From positions 281,401 through 345,400 of the forward strand of contig DGYK01000060.1 in assembly GCA_002398365.1 (NCBI GenBank): DNA of 64,000 bases. Reading direction: 5' to 3'. The DNA is from Flammeovirgaceae bacterium UBA5008 (GTDB lineage: Bacteria > Bacteroidota > Bacteroidia > Cytophagales > Cyclobacteriaceae). The notes beneath the pieces were generated by a model. It did not search any database, was not told the origin of the DNA, and was given only the letters and a program-made list of their open reading frames with translations. Positions 1-9,142 of this stretch are shown here, one piece after another (the stretch's first letter is position 1; every line of letters begins with the position of its first letter). A program made the translations under genes and the position numbers.

Positions 1-1
1 T

Positions 2-577
2 TTTTTTGAAGCATTGGAACCAATACAGTTACCGAATTCTCCTCTACACGTAGGCTATGTTGGAAATTTAGATAATTGGTGCATCGATATTCCCACTTTA
101 TTGCAAATCGTAGACACTCATTCATCGGTTCAATTTACATTTATCGGGCCGTATAAGAATGATTCGGAGTTGGCAAATGCTTTGCTCCAAAAACCCAATT
201 GCTCACTGATGGGTCGCGTACCTACCGAAAAACTACCTTCGCTATTTCAACAATTTCATTTTTTTGTGATGGTGTATAAGGGCGATGAAGTAGATGTAAA
301 TTCAAATCATCATAAAATTCTGGAATATTTAACTACCGGGAAGCCTGTGGTGATGAACTATACGGATGAATACAATGATAAACGCGATTTGGTGATAATG
401 TCCGACCAAAATCAGCAACTTCCGTTGCTCTTCCAGCAGGTTTGCACTAATTTTAATAAATATGCCACGGATGATTTGATGGCAAAGCGAAAGGCATTTG
501 CGTTCTCCAATTCGTACCAGCAACATGTGGTTACAATTGATCAGCTCATGGTTCACCATTTAGCCACCGCGAAATGA
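2..577 (+). CDS. Glycosyltransferase, C-terminal part (cut by window start)
   Basis: The frame is open to the left edge with no stop, so the gene begins upstream and only about 190 C-terminal residues are visible. The pattern is that of the second Rossmann domain of a GT-B (GT1/GT4-like) glycosyltransferase: a strand ending in GYVGN, then FIGP, then a conserved HHKILEYLTTGKPVV segment where the nucleotide-sugar binding Glu lies in this family. It probably transfers a sugar to a surface glycan on the inner face of the cytoplasmic membrane. Its stop overlaps the next start as ATGA, so it is co-translated with the FkbM methyltransferase downstream. Acceptor and donor cannot be read from the sequence. 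Confidence 0.75.
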   Translation, partial: FFEALEPIQLPNSPLHVGYVGNLDNWCIDIPTLLQIVDTHSSVQFTFIGPYKNDSELANALLQKPNCSLMGRVPTEKLPSLFQQFHFFVMVYKGDEVDVNSNHHKILEYLTTGKPVVMNYTDEYNDKRDLVIMSDQNQQLPLLFQQVCTNFNKYATDDLMAKRKAFAFSNSYQQHVVTIDQLMVHHLATAK

Positions 578-1413
578 TTAAGTTTTTTTTACGCGCGCTT
601 CGAAAGTTGAAATTGATTCAGCATTTGAATCTGATGTTTACCTATACCATTCATGGTCGTGCCTATCGTATACCAGTGAAAGGAGGAGTGGGTTTTGATC
701 ATTTCTTAGATGCAGAACAATGGATGCGAGATGTATTAAAGAAGCTCCTTGCGCAGCAACCCAACAAAGCATTTCTCGATGTGGGCGTAAACATAGGACA
801 AACTTTACTGACTGTAAAAAGCATACAAAATGATGTTCCTTACTATGGATTTGAACCCAATCCGATTTGTGTGTCGTATGTAGCAGACTTGGTTGAAGCC
901 AACCGACTGAAAGCGTCCGTTTATCCAGTGGGAATGAGCAACACCAGTGGTTTGGCCGTACTTTACAAGGATGTTCAACTGCCGGGCGATAGCAGTGCAT
1001 CCATGATTAAAGAATTCAGAGACACGCAAGGTAAAGTAGAGGTTTTCGTTCCGATTCTTTCATGGGATCACATTCCAGCACGTGAACAATCTGTCCAGTT
1101 TGGGATTGTGAAAATTGATGTGGAAGGTGCAGAGTGGGAAGTACTTTCCGGATTGACAGAATTGCTGGAACAGCAACGACCATTCATCATTTGTGAGGTA
1201 CTTCCGGTGTATACCAGCGACAATACATTCCGCCTTGAGCGGCAAGAAAAAATATTGCAACTCCTCAAGAAGCTGAATTATTCTATTTTTCGAATTGGCT
1301 TGGATGCCACGCTCAATCCTTTACAAACAATCGAAGTGCATAGTAATCTAGCTGATTGTAACTATGTTTTTGCTCCGACTGAACGAACAGGAACTCTTTC
1401 CAATTCCAAATAA
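574..1413 (+). CDS. FkbM family SAM-dependent methyltransferase
   Basis: A 279-residue protein. The SAM-binding motif I is visible as FLDVGVNIGQT near residues 68-78, followed by YGFEPNP, and the FkbM-typical KIDVEGAEWEVLSG segment lies around residue 180. FkbM proteins are O-methyltransferases; in bacterial polysaccharide loci they methylate sugar hydroxyls. The start overlaps the previous stop (ATGA) and the stop overlaps the next start (TAATG), so this is an internal gene of a translationally coupled glycan operon. The methylated target sugar is unknown. Confidence 0.85.
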   Translation: MIKFFLRALRKLKLIQHLNLMFTYTIHGRAYRIPVKGGVGFDHFLDAEQWMRDVLKKLLAQQPNKAFLDVGVNIGQTLLTVKSIQNDVPYYGFEPNPICVSYVADLVEANRLKASVYPVGMSNTSGLAVLYKDVQLPGDSSASMIKEFRDTQGKVEVFVPILSWDHIPAREQSVQFGIVKIDVEGAEWEVLSGLTELLEQQRPFIICEVLPVYTSDNTFRLERQEKILQLLKKLNYSIFRIGLDATLNPLQTIEVHSNLADCNYVFAPTERTGTLSNSK

Positions 1414-2237
1414 TGAACCCGCTGGTATCAGTCATTATGCCAGTTTACAATGGCGAAAAATATTTAGCCGAGGCCATTCAATCCGTACTGAATCAATCGT
1501 ATCAGCAGTTGGAATTGTTGATTGTGAATGATGGCAGTACTGATGGCAGCGAAACAATCGTACACCAGTTTTCAGACCCGCGAATTCGGTACTTTCGTCA
1601 AGATAATTCTGGAGTTTCGGTTGCACGCAACACTGCTTTGGCAAACATGAGCGGAGATTATTTTTGTTGCCTCGATGGAGACGATGTTCTTCCAATCAAT
1701 TCCATCCAAAGCAGAATGGATGTATTCAGAAGATCATCCTCCATTGCCTTTGTGGATGGCTTGGTCAATGTATATAACTCAACACTTCAAAAAATACTTT
1801 ATCAGTGGGTACCCCAAAAAGAAGGTGACGTTTTTAATGAGTTGATTCGACTAACCGGGCATTGCTTCTTTGGCCCAACTTGGCTGGTAAAGCGAATACA
1901 TGGAACAAAATATCATTTTGAAAATGGGATGACGCATGGCGAGGATTTGCTTTTTTATATTTCAATAGCCAACAGTGGGGAGTACGCTTACACAACTGAT
2001 TGCATACTTCATTATAGAAAAAACGAGCAATCAGTCATGAATAACCTATCCGGCTTAGGGAGAGGGTACGCTTTCTTGGCAGCTAAATTGCACGAAAAGT
2101 TTGGCGATCGTTTTACGCTTTGGAATAGGTTTCTCTTTCACTTTAAAGTTCGGAAAATCATGTTTTTGTCCTTTTGCAGTAATAGAGACTATCGGAAAGC
2201 GTTTGAATATGTAATTTTGGGAAAAACAAAAGAGTAA
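1413..2237 (+). CDS. Glycosyltransferase family 2
   Basis: A 274-residue GT-A fold enzyme. The N-terminus shows the GT2 signature VSVIMPVYNGEKYL, then LLIVNDGSTDGS, and a DxD-type metal/nucleotide-sugar motif in CLDGDD near residue 90. A conserved Gly-Glu-Asp triplet (THGEDLLF) near residue 178 fits the acceptor-activating region. It most likely adds one sugar to a growing surface polysaccharide from a nucleotide-sugar donor in the cytoplasm. It overlaps both neighbours by one base of TAATG, placing it in the same operon as the FkbM methyltransferase and the following glycosyltransferase. Confidence 0.88.
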   Translation: MNPLVSVIMPVYNGEKYLAEAIQSVLNQSYQQLELLIVNDGSTDGSETIVHQFSDPRIRYFRQDNSGVSVARNTALANMSGDYFCCLDGDDVLPINSIQSRMDVFRRSSSIAFVDGLVNVYNSTLQKILYQWVPQKEGDVFNELIRLTGHCFFGPTWLVKRIHGTKYHFENGMTHGEDLLFYISIANSGEYAYTTDCILHYRKNEQSVMNNLSGLGRGYAFLAAKLHEKFGDRFTLWNRFLFHFKVRKIMFLSFCSNRDYRKAFEYVILGKTKE

Positions 2238-3445
2238 TGCGGCTGCTGTTTGTCAGTTATTGGGGTTTAAATGAAGGGCTAACCGCTGCAACTGTCTTGC
2301 CCCATCTACAAATTTTGGCTGGCATAGAAACGATTGAGCAGATCGTATTTTGTTCGATTGAAAGAGGAGGTGAGGCGAATGCTTCAAGCCCGAAACTTCA
2401 TCAAAAAATTGTACACATCCCATTAGTTTCTCAACCTAAAGGGAATGTATTCTTAACCAAAGCCAACGACTTTATTGCTTTTCCAAAACAATTGGTACAA
2501 ATCTGTAAGGACTATCGAATAGATAAGATGATTTGTCGATCACCAATGGCTGGCGCATTGGGTTATCTCGCATCGCGAAAAAACAATGTTCCGTTTGTAG
2601 TTGAATCATTTGAGCCGCATGCCGAAAGCATGATTGAATCTGGTGTGTGGACAAAACTGGATCCTCGTTATTGGATCGAACTCTATTTTGAGAACCAGCA
2701 GATAAAGGCAGCAGACAAAATTTTTCCGGTGAGTTACCATCACAAGAAGCGCTTGATCAAAGAAGGGTTGAACGAGAATAAGATCATCGTAATGCCCTGC
2801 TGTGTGGCACTTGACAAATTCAAATACGATGAAGAGAAGCGATCGGCAATTCGAAAAAAGCTACAGATTGAGGAGAACCAGACTGTTGGAATTTATGTCG
2901 GCAAATATGGTGGCATTTATTACGATGAGGAGGCGTTTGACTTATATCAGAGCGCGTTTGATTTTTTTGGTCAGTCCTTCCGTCTAATTATTTTAACTGA
3001 ACAAAATCGTGAAGACGTACTAAACAAATGTTTATCGCGCGGCATTCAGGCAAATAGCGTATTTATCCAGCGTGCAAGCCATGGCGAAGTAAATGCGTAT
3101 TTGTCCGCAGCCGATTTTGCCTTTAGTACCATCAAACCGGTTCCAAGTCGATTATACTGCTCGCCAATTAAAAATGGTGAATATTGGGCGAATGGACTGC
3201 CAATTCTGACAGAAATGAACATTGGTGATGACTCGGATATTATTGTGCGTGAAGGAGGAGGCGTGATTGTCGATATTCAAAATCCAGCTCCGGCTTTTCA
3301 AAAAATGTTGGGGTTGATTACCAATGGGCGTGGCAAGATTTCGGACGAAATACAGCTTCTGGCTAAGAGGCACCGAAGCATGAATGTAGTTGAATCAATA
3401 TATCGGCAAGAATTTAGCAAGCCAGAGCAACTTACCAACCTCTAA
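2237..3445 (+). CDS. GT4-like glycosyltransferase
   Basis: A 402-residue protein with a two-domain GT-B layout. The N-terminal half has an LLFVSYWG strand, and the C-terminal half begins with VGIYVGKYGG around residue 215. A segment running PIKNGEYWANGLPIL near residue 312 occupies the place of the usual donor-binding Glu loop. I infer sugar transfer onto a surface glycan. It is the last gene of the four-gene coupled run (TAATG start overlap); the next gene, an exported PKD protein, follows after 29 bases and may or may not share the transcript. Sequence signatures are weaker than in the GT2 neighbour, so family assignment is moderate. Confidence 0.7.
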   Translation: MRLLFVSYWGLNEGLTAATVLPHLQILAGIETIEQIVFCSIERGGEANASSPKLHQKIVHIPLVSQPKGNVFLTKANDFIAFPKQLVQICKDYRIDKMICRSPMAGALGYLASRKNNVPFVVESFEPHAESMIESGVWTKLDPRYWIELYFENQQIKAADKIFPVSYHHKKRLIKEGLNENKIIVMPCCVALDKFKYDEEKRSAIRKKLQIEENQTVGIYVGKYGGIYYDEEAFDLYQSAFDFFGQSFRLIILTEQNREDVLNKCLSRGIQANSVFIQRASHGEVNAYLSAADFAFSTIKPVPSRLYCSPIKNGEYWANGLPILTEMNIGDDSDIIVREGGGVIVDIQNPAPAFQKMLGLITNGRGKISDEIQLLAKRHRSMNVVESIYRQEFSKPEQLTNL

Positions 3446-3474
3446 CGAACGGTATCTATCAGGAAGTAAAAGTA

Positions 3475-6400
3475 ATGAAGCAGTTAATTTTCTTTTTTTG
3501 GATAAGCATCGTATTTGTGCAAGCATCCTATGCGCAAGTTCCTACTTCTTCGTTTACAACTTCTGCTTCTGCTTGTTTGCAGGAAAGTTTAGTAATTACC
3601 AATTCATCCACCAACAGCAATTCCTTTCAGTGGGATGCTTGTGCAGATGATTTTCAAACGCTGAAGAGCAATCTAAGTATTGCTACGTTAACTAATCTGT
3701 CGAACGGATTTGGGTATAAACTGGTGGAAGACAATGGTAATTGGTACGGTTTTGTTGTCAGCCAAGGAGGCTTGCGATTGTTTCGAATGGATTTCGGTAA
3801 CAGTCCATTGAATGTACCCTCTCAAACGATCGACCTTGGAAACCCGGGGAATGCACTTTCATTTCCACAAGACATAGAAATATACAAGGCCAACGGCAAA
3901 TGGTATGGATTTGTTGGCAGCAATGATAATGGATATGGAGTTGTTCGTTTGGACTTTGGTACGTCTATTACGAGTGCGCCCACGGCAACGAATATTGGAA
4001 CATTTGGTGTGTTTGGAAGATTCTGGGATTTGAAGGTAGTGGAGCAAAGTTCAAACTTAATCCTTGTAATCAACGAGCGAAACAATGGTACCTTGATTCG
4101 GGTGAATTACCGCAACGCTTTCGAGAATGCGATTGTCAATGCGACACATGTTTTTGTGACGGGTTCAATCACGTCCAATCTATCTCCGGGTTTTGATTTA
4201 ATTCAAAATAACGGTAATTGGATTGCATTGCTTACTTCGTACGGAGACAATAAATTGTATCAAATTAACTTTGGTAGCGATCTGTTAGCGACACCCACGC
4301 TACAAACCTCTTTTTCGATTTCAACTTTCAATCGGCCCATGCGTGTGCGTATCGTTCCGGAAGGAAATCGATTTGTGGGAGTAGTAAGTAATGAATCATC
4401 GGCTATTTCAATTGTAGATTTAAAAGACTTAAATCCTGCCAATGCGCCAACGTTGATTTCGCAAAGTGGGCTGCCTAATTTTTTGGGATTGGATGTAGAG
4501 CGATTTAATGGAAGGAGTTTGGTGTTAGGGGTTGGCAGTGTAGATAATCGGGTACGACAATTAATTTTTGAATCGGTTTGCGGCATAACACCTTCATTTC
4601 TATCCACCACATCCCCCACAATCAAATATTCCGCTGCCGGCACCAAGGTGATTGAATTGAAAGCATTCAACACCACCAATGGTTTATCTGCCTTATCATC
4701 ACGAACGGTCAGTATTACCTCCGCCACAGCACCTGATATCGATTTTTCAATTGTCAATAACTGTGTTAGTTCGCCAATCAATTTTTCAGCTATCAACAGT
4801 TCCGGTAATATCACATCGTATAGCTGGAATTTTGGTGATGGCAATCTCAGTACAGGATCAACCACACAACATACTTACGCAAGCGCTTCGTCATATCCTG
4901 TCAGTCTTGTAGTAAACTCATCTACCGGTTGTTCTAATACTGCAAGTAAGACCTATCAGATTTATAATGTTCCTCAGGCGAACTTTTCGCTTCCATCAGC
5001 AAGCCCTTTTTGTACAAATCAATCCTATTCATTCATAAATACTTCCACATTTGATTCAGGCTCCTCGCCTACGTGGCAATGGTCAGTCAATGGTAATTCC
5101 GTTAGCGCTTCAAAAGATTTGACCACCTCATTTTCGTCAAACGCTGCACAGCAGATTCAATTAGTCGCTTCCCTACCGGGATGTAACTCCCAGTCAATAC
5201 AAACCATCAACTCTGTAGCCACTGGGCCATTGGTTAGTTTTTCAGTTACTAATCCAAATGCGAATCCCAATGTATGTCAATTAACTCCTGTTAATTTTAA
5301 TAATACCACAGTTGGTTCTGTTACTTCTTACTCATGGTCATTTGGAGACGGAAATACATCAACTCAGACTAATCCGCAGAATACTTTTAGTGCTACTGGC
5401 TCATTTCCGGTAACGTTACAAGCAAATAATGCAGCGGGTTGCCAGAACTCACTCACGCAATCCATTACCGTTTTTACCCGGCCTGCACCCGATTTCTCAG
5501 TAGGGGCCCCTCCATTTTCGTGTGCGGGATCTGCTACTACATTTATGGATACTACTCCGATACCTACGGATAGCAATTTGACATCCTGGGCCTGGAACTT
5601 TGGCGATGCAGCCAATGGAAGTTCATCCCTTCGAAATCCAACGTACACCTATTCAACTGCGGCTACATACGAAGTTTCGTTAACCGTTTCCACTAATTTT
5701 GGCTGCACACATTTGGGTAAGAAGTCGGTAGCGATTGCACCTTCACCGATTCCAAATTTTACAGCCTCGGCTGCCTGCAAAGATCAATTAACGCAGTTTA
5801 CAGATACCTCTACCGGATCAATCGCTACACGATCATGGCTCATACAGGGAAATACAATTAATATCTCCAATCCTACCTACACCTTCACTGCCTCTGGTTC
5901 TTTTCCGGTGGTTCTCAACCTTACGGGAACCAATGGCTGCGTGGCTCAAATCAGCAAGCCTGTGTCTGTGCCTGTTCCTGCAACACTGGATTTTCAAGTT
6001 GCAAATGCATGTGTCAATAGCGCAACGGTGTTTACAGAGATTACGAATACCACCGATCCGGCCGTTTCGCAAGCTTGGGTTTTTGGAAGTATAGGTAGTG
6101 GAACAAGTACGCCTGCAACATTTAATTTTCCCACTGCCGCTAACTATAATGTGAAACTGAGTTCTACCCGACAGTCGGGGTGCACCTATTCTATTACCAA
6201 GTCAATTTCAGTTTCCGATACACCGGTTGCTAGTTTTACTTCTTCCGTGGAGTCAGGCGGTGCGCCTTTGCCCGTTTCGTTCAACAATACATCTACCGGT
6301 GCTACCAGCTATCTATGGAAGTTTGGAGATCCACTAGCCTCTACATCGGTATTGGCGAATCCTTCGTTTACCTATACCACTTTAGGCGATTATACGGTTG

Positions 6401-7038
6401 AGTTAACTGCTTTCAACGCTGCAGGGTGTAGCAATAAAACGAATTCTATGATCCGTGTTGTGATACCTTCGATTGATTTGGTACTGACGGATTTTTATCT
6501 CTCAAAAGATGCGCAAACAGGTAATTTACAACCGGTGGTCAGCGTGACTAACAATAGCAATGTAACGATTACAAACCCATACATTTTGATTGAGTGGGCC
6601 GGAGGTGCGGCAGTGAGAAAACAATTGTTGGCTACGATCAAACCATCGAATGAGATCACATCTCTGTTGGACTTTCAGCTTATCCCGCAGACAATCAATT
6701 ATGTTTGTGCGGAAGTAGAAGTACCTGACGATACCGATTTATTCTTGAATCGAAAATGTGTTACATTGAACGATCAGCAAGTATTACTTACCCCTTATCC
6801 CAATCCCGCTTTTGATAATTTGATACTCGATTGGATTAGCGATACGGGATCATCTGTTTCTGTGGATATTTTTAATGCTTCGGGTAGGGTTGTATTTCAA
6901 CAAAACATAACCACGCAAGGGCAAGGGCTCAACCGCCTTTCTGTACCTGTTGAATCACTTCCTGCAGGAATTTATTTCATCCGCTTTAGTGATCCGTCCA
7001 TGACCCAATCATTCAAATTTGCAGTTGGTAAAAAGTGA
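3475..7038 (+). CDS. Secreted PKD-repeat protein with T9SS C-terminal sorting domain
   Basis: A 1187-residue exported protein. A signal peptide is clear (MKQLIFFFWISIVFVQASYA, then Q). Residues about 40-400 form a repetitive beta-propeller-like region with recurring NGxWYGF and VRxDFG elements. About six PKD-type Ig domains follow (starting near 421, 585, 670, 758, 835 and 916), with the hallmark W-FGDGN or close variants. The last 80 residues start at YPNPAFDN and match the type A T9SS sorting domain, ending in FAVGKK. Such proteins cross the outer membrane by T9SS and are commonly attached to surface A-LPS. It follows a glycan operon, but a functional link is only suggested by position. The ligand is unknown; PKD domains usually mediate binding or spacing. 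Confidence 0.88.
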   Translation: MKQLIFFFWISIVFVQASYAQVPTSSFTTSASACLQESLVITNSSTNSNSFQWDACADDFQTLKSNLSIATLTNLSNGFGYKLVEDNGNWYGFVVSQGGLRLFRMDFGNSPLNVPSQTIDLGNPGNALSFPQDIEIYKANGKWYGFVGSNDNGYGVVRLDFGTSITSAPTATNIGTFGVFGRFWDLKVVEQSSNLILVINERNNGTLIRVNYRNAFENAIVNATHVFVTGSITSNLSPGFDLIQNNGNWIALLTSYGDNKLYQINFGSDLLATPTLQTSFSISTFNRPMRVRIVPEGNRFVGVVSNESSAISIVDLKDLNPANAPTLISQSGLPNFLGLDVERFNGRSLVLGVGSVDNRVRQLIFESVCGITPSFLSTTSPTIKYSAAGTKVIELKAFNTTNGLSALSSRTVSITSATAPDIDFSIVNNCVSSPINFSAINSSGNITSYSWNFGDGNLSTGSTTQHTYASASSYPVSLVVNSSTGCSNTASKTYQIYNVPQANFSLPSASPFCTNQSYSFINTSTFDSGSSPTWQWSVNGNSVSASKDLTTSFSSNAAQQIQLVASLPGCNSQSIQTINSVATGPLVSFSVTNPNANPNVCQLTPVNFNNTTVGSVTSYSWSFGDGNTSTQTNPQNTFSATGSFPVTLQANNAAGCQNSLTQSITVFTRPAPDFSVGAPPFSCAGSATTFMDTTPIPTDSNLTSWAWNFGDAANGSSSLRNPTYTYSTAATYEVSLTVSTNFGCTHLGKKSVAIAPSPIPNFTASAACKDQLTQFTDTSTGSIATRSWLIQGNTINISNPTYTFTASGSFPVVLNLTGTNGCVAQISKPVSVPVPATLDFQVANACVNSATVFTEITNTTDPAVSQAWVFGSIGSGTSTPATFNFPTAANYNVKLSSTRQSGCTYSITKSISVSDTPVASFTSSVESGGAPLPVSFNNTSTGATSYLWKFGDPLASTSVLANPSFTYTTLGDYTVELTAFNAAGCSNKTNSMIRVVIPSIDLVLTDFYLSKDAQTGNLQPVVSVTNNSNVTITNPYILIEWAGGAAVRKQLLATIKPSNEITSLLDFQLIPQTINYVCAEVEVPDDTDLFLNRKCVTLNDQQVLLTPYPNPAFDNLILDWISDTGSSVSVDIFNASGRVVFQQNITTQGQGLNRLSVPVESLPAGIYFIRFSDPSMTQSFKFAVGKK

Positions 7039-7051
7039 GATAAAATACTTC

Positions 7052-7087
7052 TTTGAAATCGATTGTAATTTCTAACTTTATGTTTTG
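7052..7087 (+). promoter_or_regulatory. Possible promoter of the lrp-panB operon
   Basis: TTTG at 7052-7055 is followed 23 bases later by TATGTTTTG at 7079-7087, which resembles the Bacteroidota TAnnTTTG element with one extra base. It lies 42 bases before the Lrp start. Spacing and box are both off consensus, so this is weak. Confidence 0.3.
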
Positions 7088-7129
7088 CGGCAATTCCGTA
7101 AAGCCCAATTTTAAAATAACTAAATACTT

Positions 7130-7597
7130 ATGAAAATTAAGCTGGACGCTACCGATCGAAAAATACTGGAACTTTTACAGGCGAATTCAAACATTACCAA
7201 CGCTCAACTGGCGCAAGAAATAGGATTGTCACCTGCTCCTACACTGGAGCGTGTCAAGAAACTTGAAAACCAAGGCGTTATTAAAAGTTATCATGCGTTG
7301 GTTGATATGGATAGCGTAGGATTAGGGGTAAGCACCTTTGTCACGGTTTCTTTAAAGGGTCACAACAAAGAAAATATCAACAAGTTTATTAATGAAATCA
7401 AAGACATCCCTGAAGTGATCGAGTGTCACCACGTTACGGGCCAGTCGGATTTTATTTTAAAGATGGTGGCCACTGATATCCCAAATTATCAGAATATCAT
7501 GTTAGAGAAACTTTCTAACATCGAAGTAGTGGACAACATGCAAACCACCATTATTCTTTCGACCTTCAAAAACAGCAAATCAGTGCCATTGCCATGA
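7130..7597 (+). CDS. Lrp/AsnC family transcriptional regulator
   Basis: A 155-residue protein with the standard Lrp layout. The N-terminal winged helix (residues 1-60) begins KLDATDRKILELLQANSN and includes NAQLAQEIGLS as the recognition helix region. The C-terminal RAM effector-binding domain (about 70-150) contains the typical PEVIECHHVTGQSDF turn that binds amino acids at dimer interfaces. It probably senses an amino acid and controls nearby metabolic genes. Its stop overlaps the start of the phosphoribosyltransferase gene (ATGA), and panB follows, which suggests regulation of the valine/pantothenate branch. That link is inference. Confidence 0.92.
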   Translation: MKIKLDATDRKILELLQANSNITNAQLAQEIGLSPAPTLERVKKLENQGVIKSYHALVDMDSVGLGVSTFVTVSLKGHNKENINKFINEIKDIPEVIECHHVTGQSDFILKMVATDIPNYQNIMLEKLSNIEVVDNMQTTIILSTFKNSKSVPLP

Positions 7598-8106
7598 GTG
7601 TTGTGACAGACGAAAAAATATTGGTACTCAGTGATCTCCAGATCAAGCAAAAGATCAAAAGAATAGCTTATGAGGTGTTCGAAAACAACTTTAAAGAAAA
7701 AACGATTGTCGTAGCAGGAATTGAAGGACAAGGCTATCAGTTTGCGAAGTTGATTTCCAAGGAATTGAAAGCCATTTCACCTATTGAAGTGGTGATCGCA
7801 AAAATTTCGGTAGACAAGTTTGCGCAGGAGCAAAGCGAAGTCAAAGTGGATGTTGTTTCGAAAGAATTTAAAAAGCGGTGCGTTTTGCTAGTAGATGATG
7901 TGTTAAATACCGGTCGCACCTTGGCATTTGCCATGAAACCATTTTTGGAAACAGGCGTGAAGAAAATGGAAGTGGCCGTTTTGGTCAATCGAAGCCATAC
8001 CCAATTTCCGATAATGCCTACCTACACGGGCCATGCACTCACCACCACACTCAAAGATCATGTAGAAGTAGTTCTCGGTAAAGATTCAGCAGTTTACTTA
8101 CGATAA
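7594..8106 (+). CDS. PyrR-like phosphoribosyltransferase
   Basis: A 170-residue type I phosphoribosyltransferase. The PRPP-binding motif is present as VLLVDDVLNTGRT at residues 97-109, and the ending TTLKDHVEVVLGKDSAVYL resembles the PyrR C-terminus. PyrR-family proteins act as uracil phosphoribosyltransferases and, in Firmicutes, as RNA-binding attenuators of pyrimidine genes. Here the neighbours are an Lrp regulator (4-base overlap) and panB (9 bases downstream), not pyrimidine genes, so a regulatory role in pyrimidine synthesis is not supported by context. Substrate preference is unknown. Confidence 0.8.
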   Translation: MSVVTDEKILVLSDLQIKQKIKRIAYEVFENNFKEKTIVVAGIEGQGYQFAKLISKELKAISPIEVVIAKISVDKFAQEQSEVKVDVVSKEFKKRCVLLVDDVLNTGRTLAFAMKPFLETGVKKMEVAVLVNRSHTQFPIMPTYTGHALTTTLKDHVEVVLGKDSAVYLR

Positions 8107-8115
8107 TTTTATTAC

Positions 8116-8937
8116 ATGTCCATTCATAAAAAGACGGAGTTGAAACGTGTGACAACGCATCAACTGCAGGAGATGAAAAAAAAGGGCGAGAAGATTGCCA
8201 TGCTCACAGCCTACGATTACAGTATGGCTAAGATCATTGATGGGGCCGGTGTGGACATCATTTTGGTGGGTGATTCTGCATCCAATGTGATGGCAGGTAA
8301 TGAAACCACGTTGCCCATCACACTCGATCAAATGATTTACCATGCCAGTTCGGTCATCAAGGCGGTGAAACGGTCTTTGGTAGTGGTTGATATTCCATTT
8401 GGATATTATCAAGGCAGCTCGGGCGAAGCCCTGCGCTCGTCCATTCGCATTATGAAAGAATCGGGGGCACATGCCGTGAAAATTGAAGGCGGCAGTGAAG
8501 TGAAAGATTCCGTACTTCGGATTTTGAGTGCAGGAGTGCCGGTGATGGGACATTTAGGCCTTACCCCCCAGTCAATTTATAAGTTTGGAACCTACACGGT
8601 GCGTGCGCGCGAAGAGGCGGAGGCAAATAAATTGGTCGAAGATGCTTTATTGTTACAAGAATGTGGATGCTTTGGAATTGTGTTAGAGAAAATTCCGGCT
8701 ACGCTGGCAAAGAAGGTGGCATTGCAACTGGAAATACCGGTAATCGGCATTGGTGCCGGTGCCGATGTAGACGGACAGGTGTTGGTGATGCAAGACATGC
8801 TGGGCATTACCACAGAGTTTAAGCCTCGGTTTTTGCGCAGATATGCCGATTTGAATTCGGTAATTACAAAAGCCGTAAACAAATATGTGGAAGATGTGAA
8901 GGCAAAGGATTTTCCGAATGAAGACGAGAAGTACTAA
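8116..8937 (+). CDS. panB: 3-methyl-2-oxobutanoate hydroxymethyltransferase
   Basis: A 273-residue enzyme of typical PanB length. It transfers a hydroxymethyl group from 5,10-methylene-tetrahydrofolate to 2-oxoisovalerate to form ketopantoate, the first committed step of pantothenate and CoA synthesis. Visible PanB signatures include MLTAYDYSMAKI, the metal-ligand region LVGDSASNVMAG, PITLDQMIYH, VKIEGG, PVMGHLGLTPQS and VIGIGAGADVDGQVLV. The catalytic Glu is likely in IVLEKIP near residue 193. It sits 9 bases after the phosphoribosyltransferase gene, in the Lrp-headed operon. Confidence 0.96.
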   Translation: MSIHKKTELKRVTTHQLQEMKKKGEKIAMLTAYDYSMAKIIDGAGVDIILVGDSASNVMAGNETTLPITLDQMIYHASSVIKAVKRSLVVVDIPFGYYQGSSGEALRSSIRIMKESGAHAVKIEGGSEVKDSVLRILSAGVPVMGHLGLTPQSIYKFGTYTVRAREEAEANKLVEDALLLQECGCFGIVLEKIPATLAKKVALQLEIPVIGIGAGADVDGQVLVMQDMLGITTEFKPRFLRRYADLNSVITKAVNKYVEDVKAKDFPNEDEKY

Positions 8938-8969
8938 AGATCTTAGTTCTACTATAACTTTTTACCTCC

Positions 8970-8977
8970 TAAATTTG
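8970..8977 (+). promoter_or_regulatory. Candidate -7 element for icd
   Basis: TAAATTTG matches TAnnTTTG exactly in the 205-base gap between panB and icd. It would give a leader of about 160 bases. No good TTTG sits at the expected upstream distance, so the call rests on one box. Nothing else recognisable was seen in this gap. Confidence 0.35.
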
Positions 8978-9142
8978 TCAAGAAGTGCTGCCTGAGGCCA
9001 CAATCGCAACGAAGTTTGAGATTTCATCTCTATATTAAACTTGGATAATTGACAGAACATTAGCTGTCATGCTTATCAAATTATTTCCTAATTTTCGGAT
9101 TCTAATCTGTTTTCAGTAAGTAAGACTAATAACATTTAACCC

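Noticed and set aside
4260..4865. 201-codon frame on the minus strand inside the PKD protein gene
   Set aside because: It is antisense to a clear exported repeat protein, has no recognisable motif, and is explained by the Ser/Thr-rich codon pattern of the plus-strand gene.
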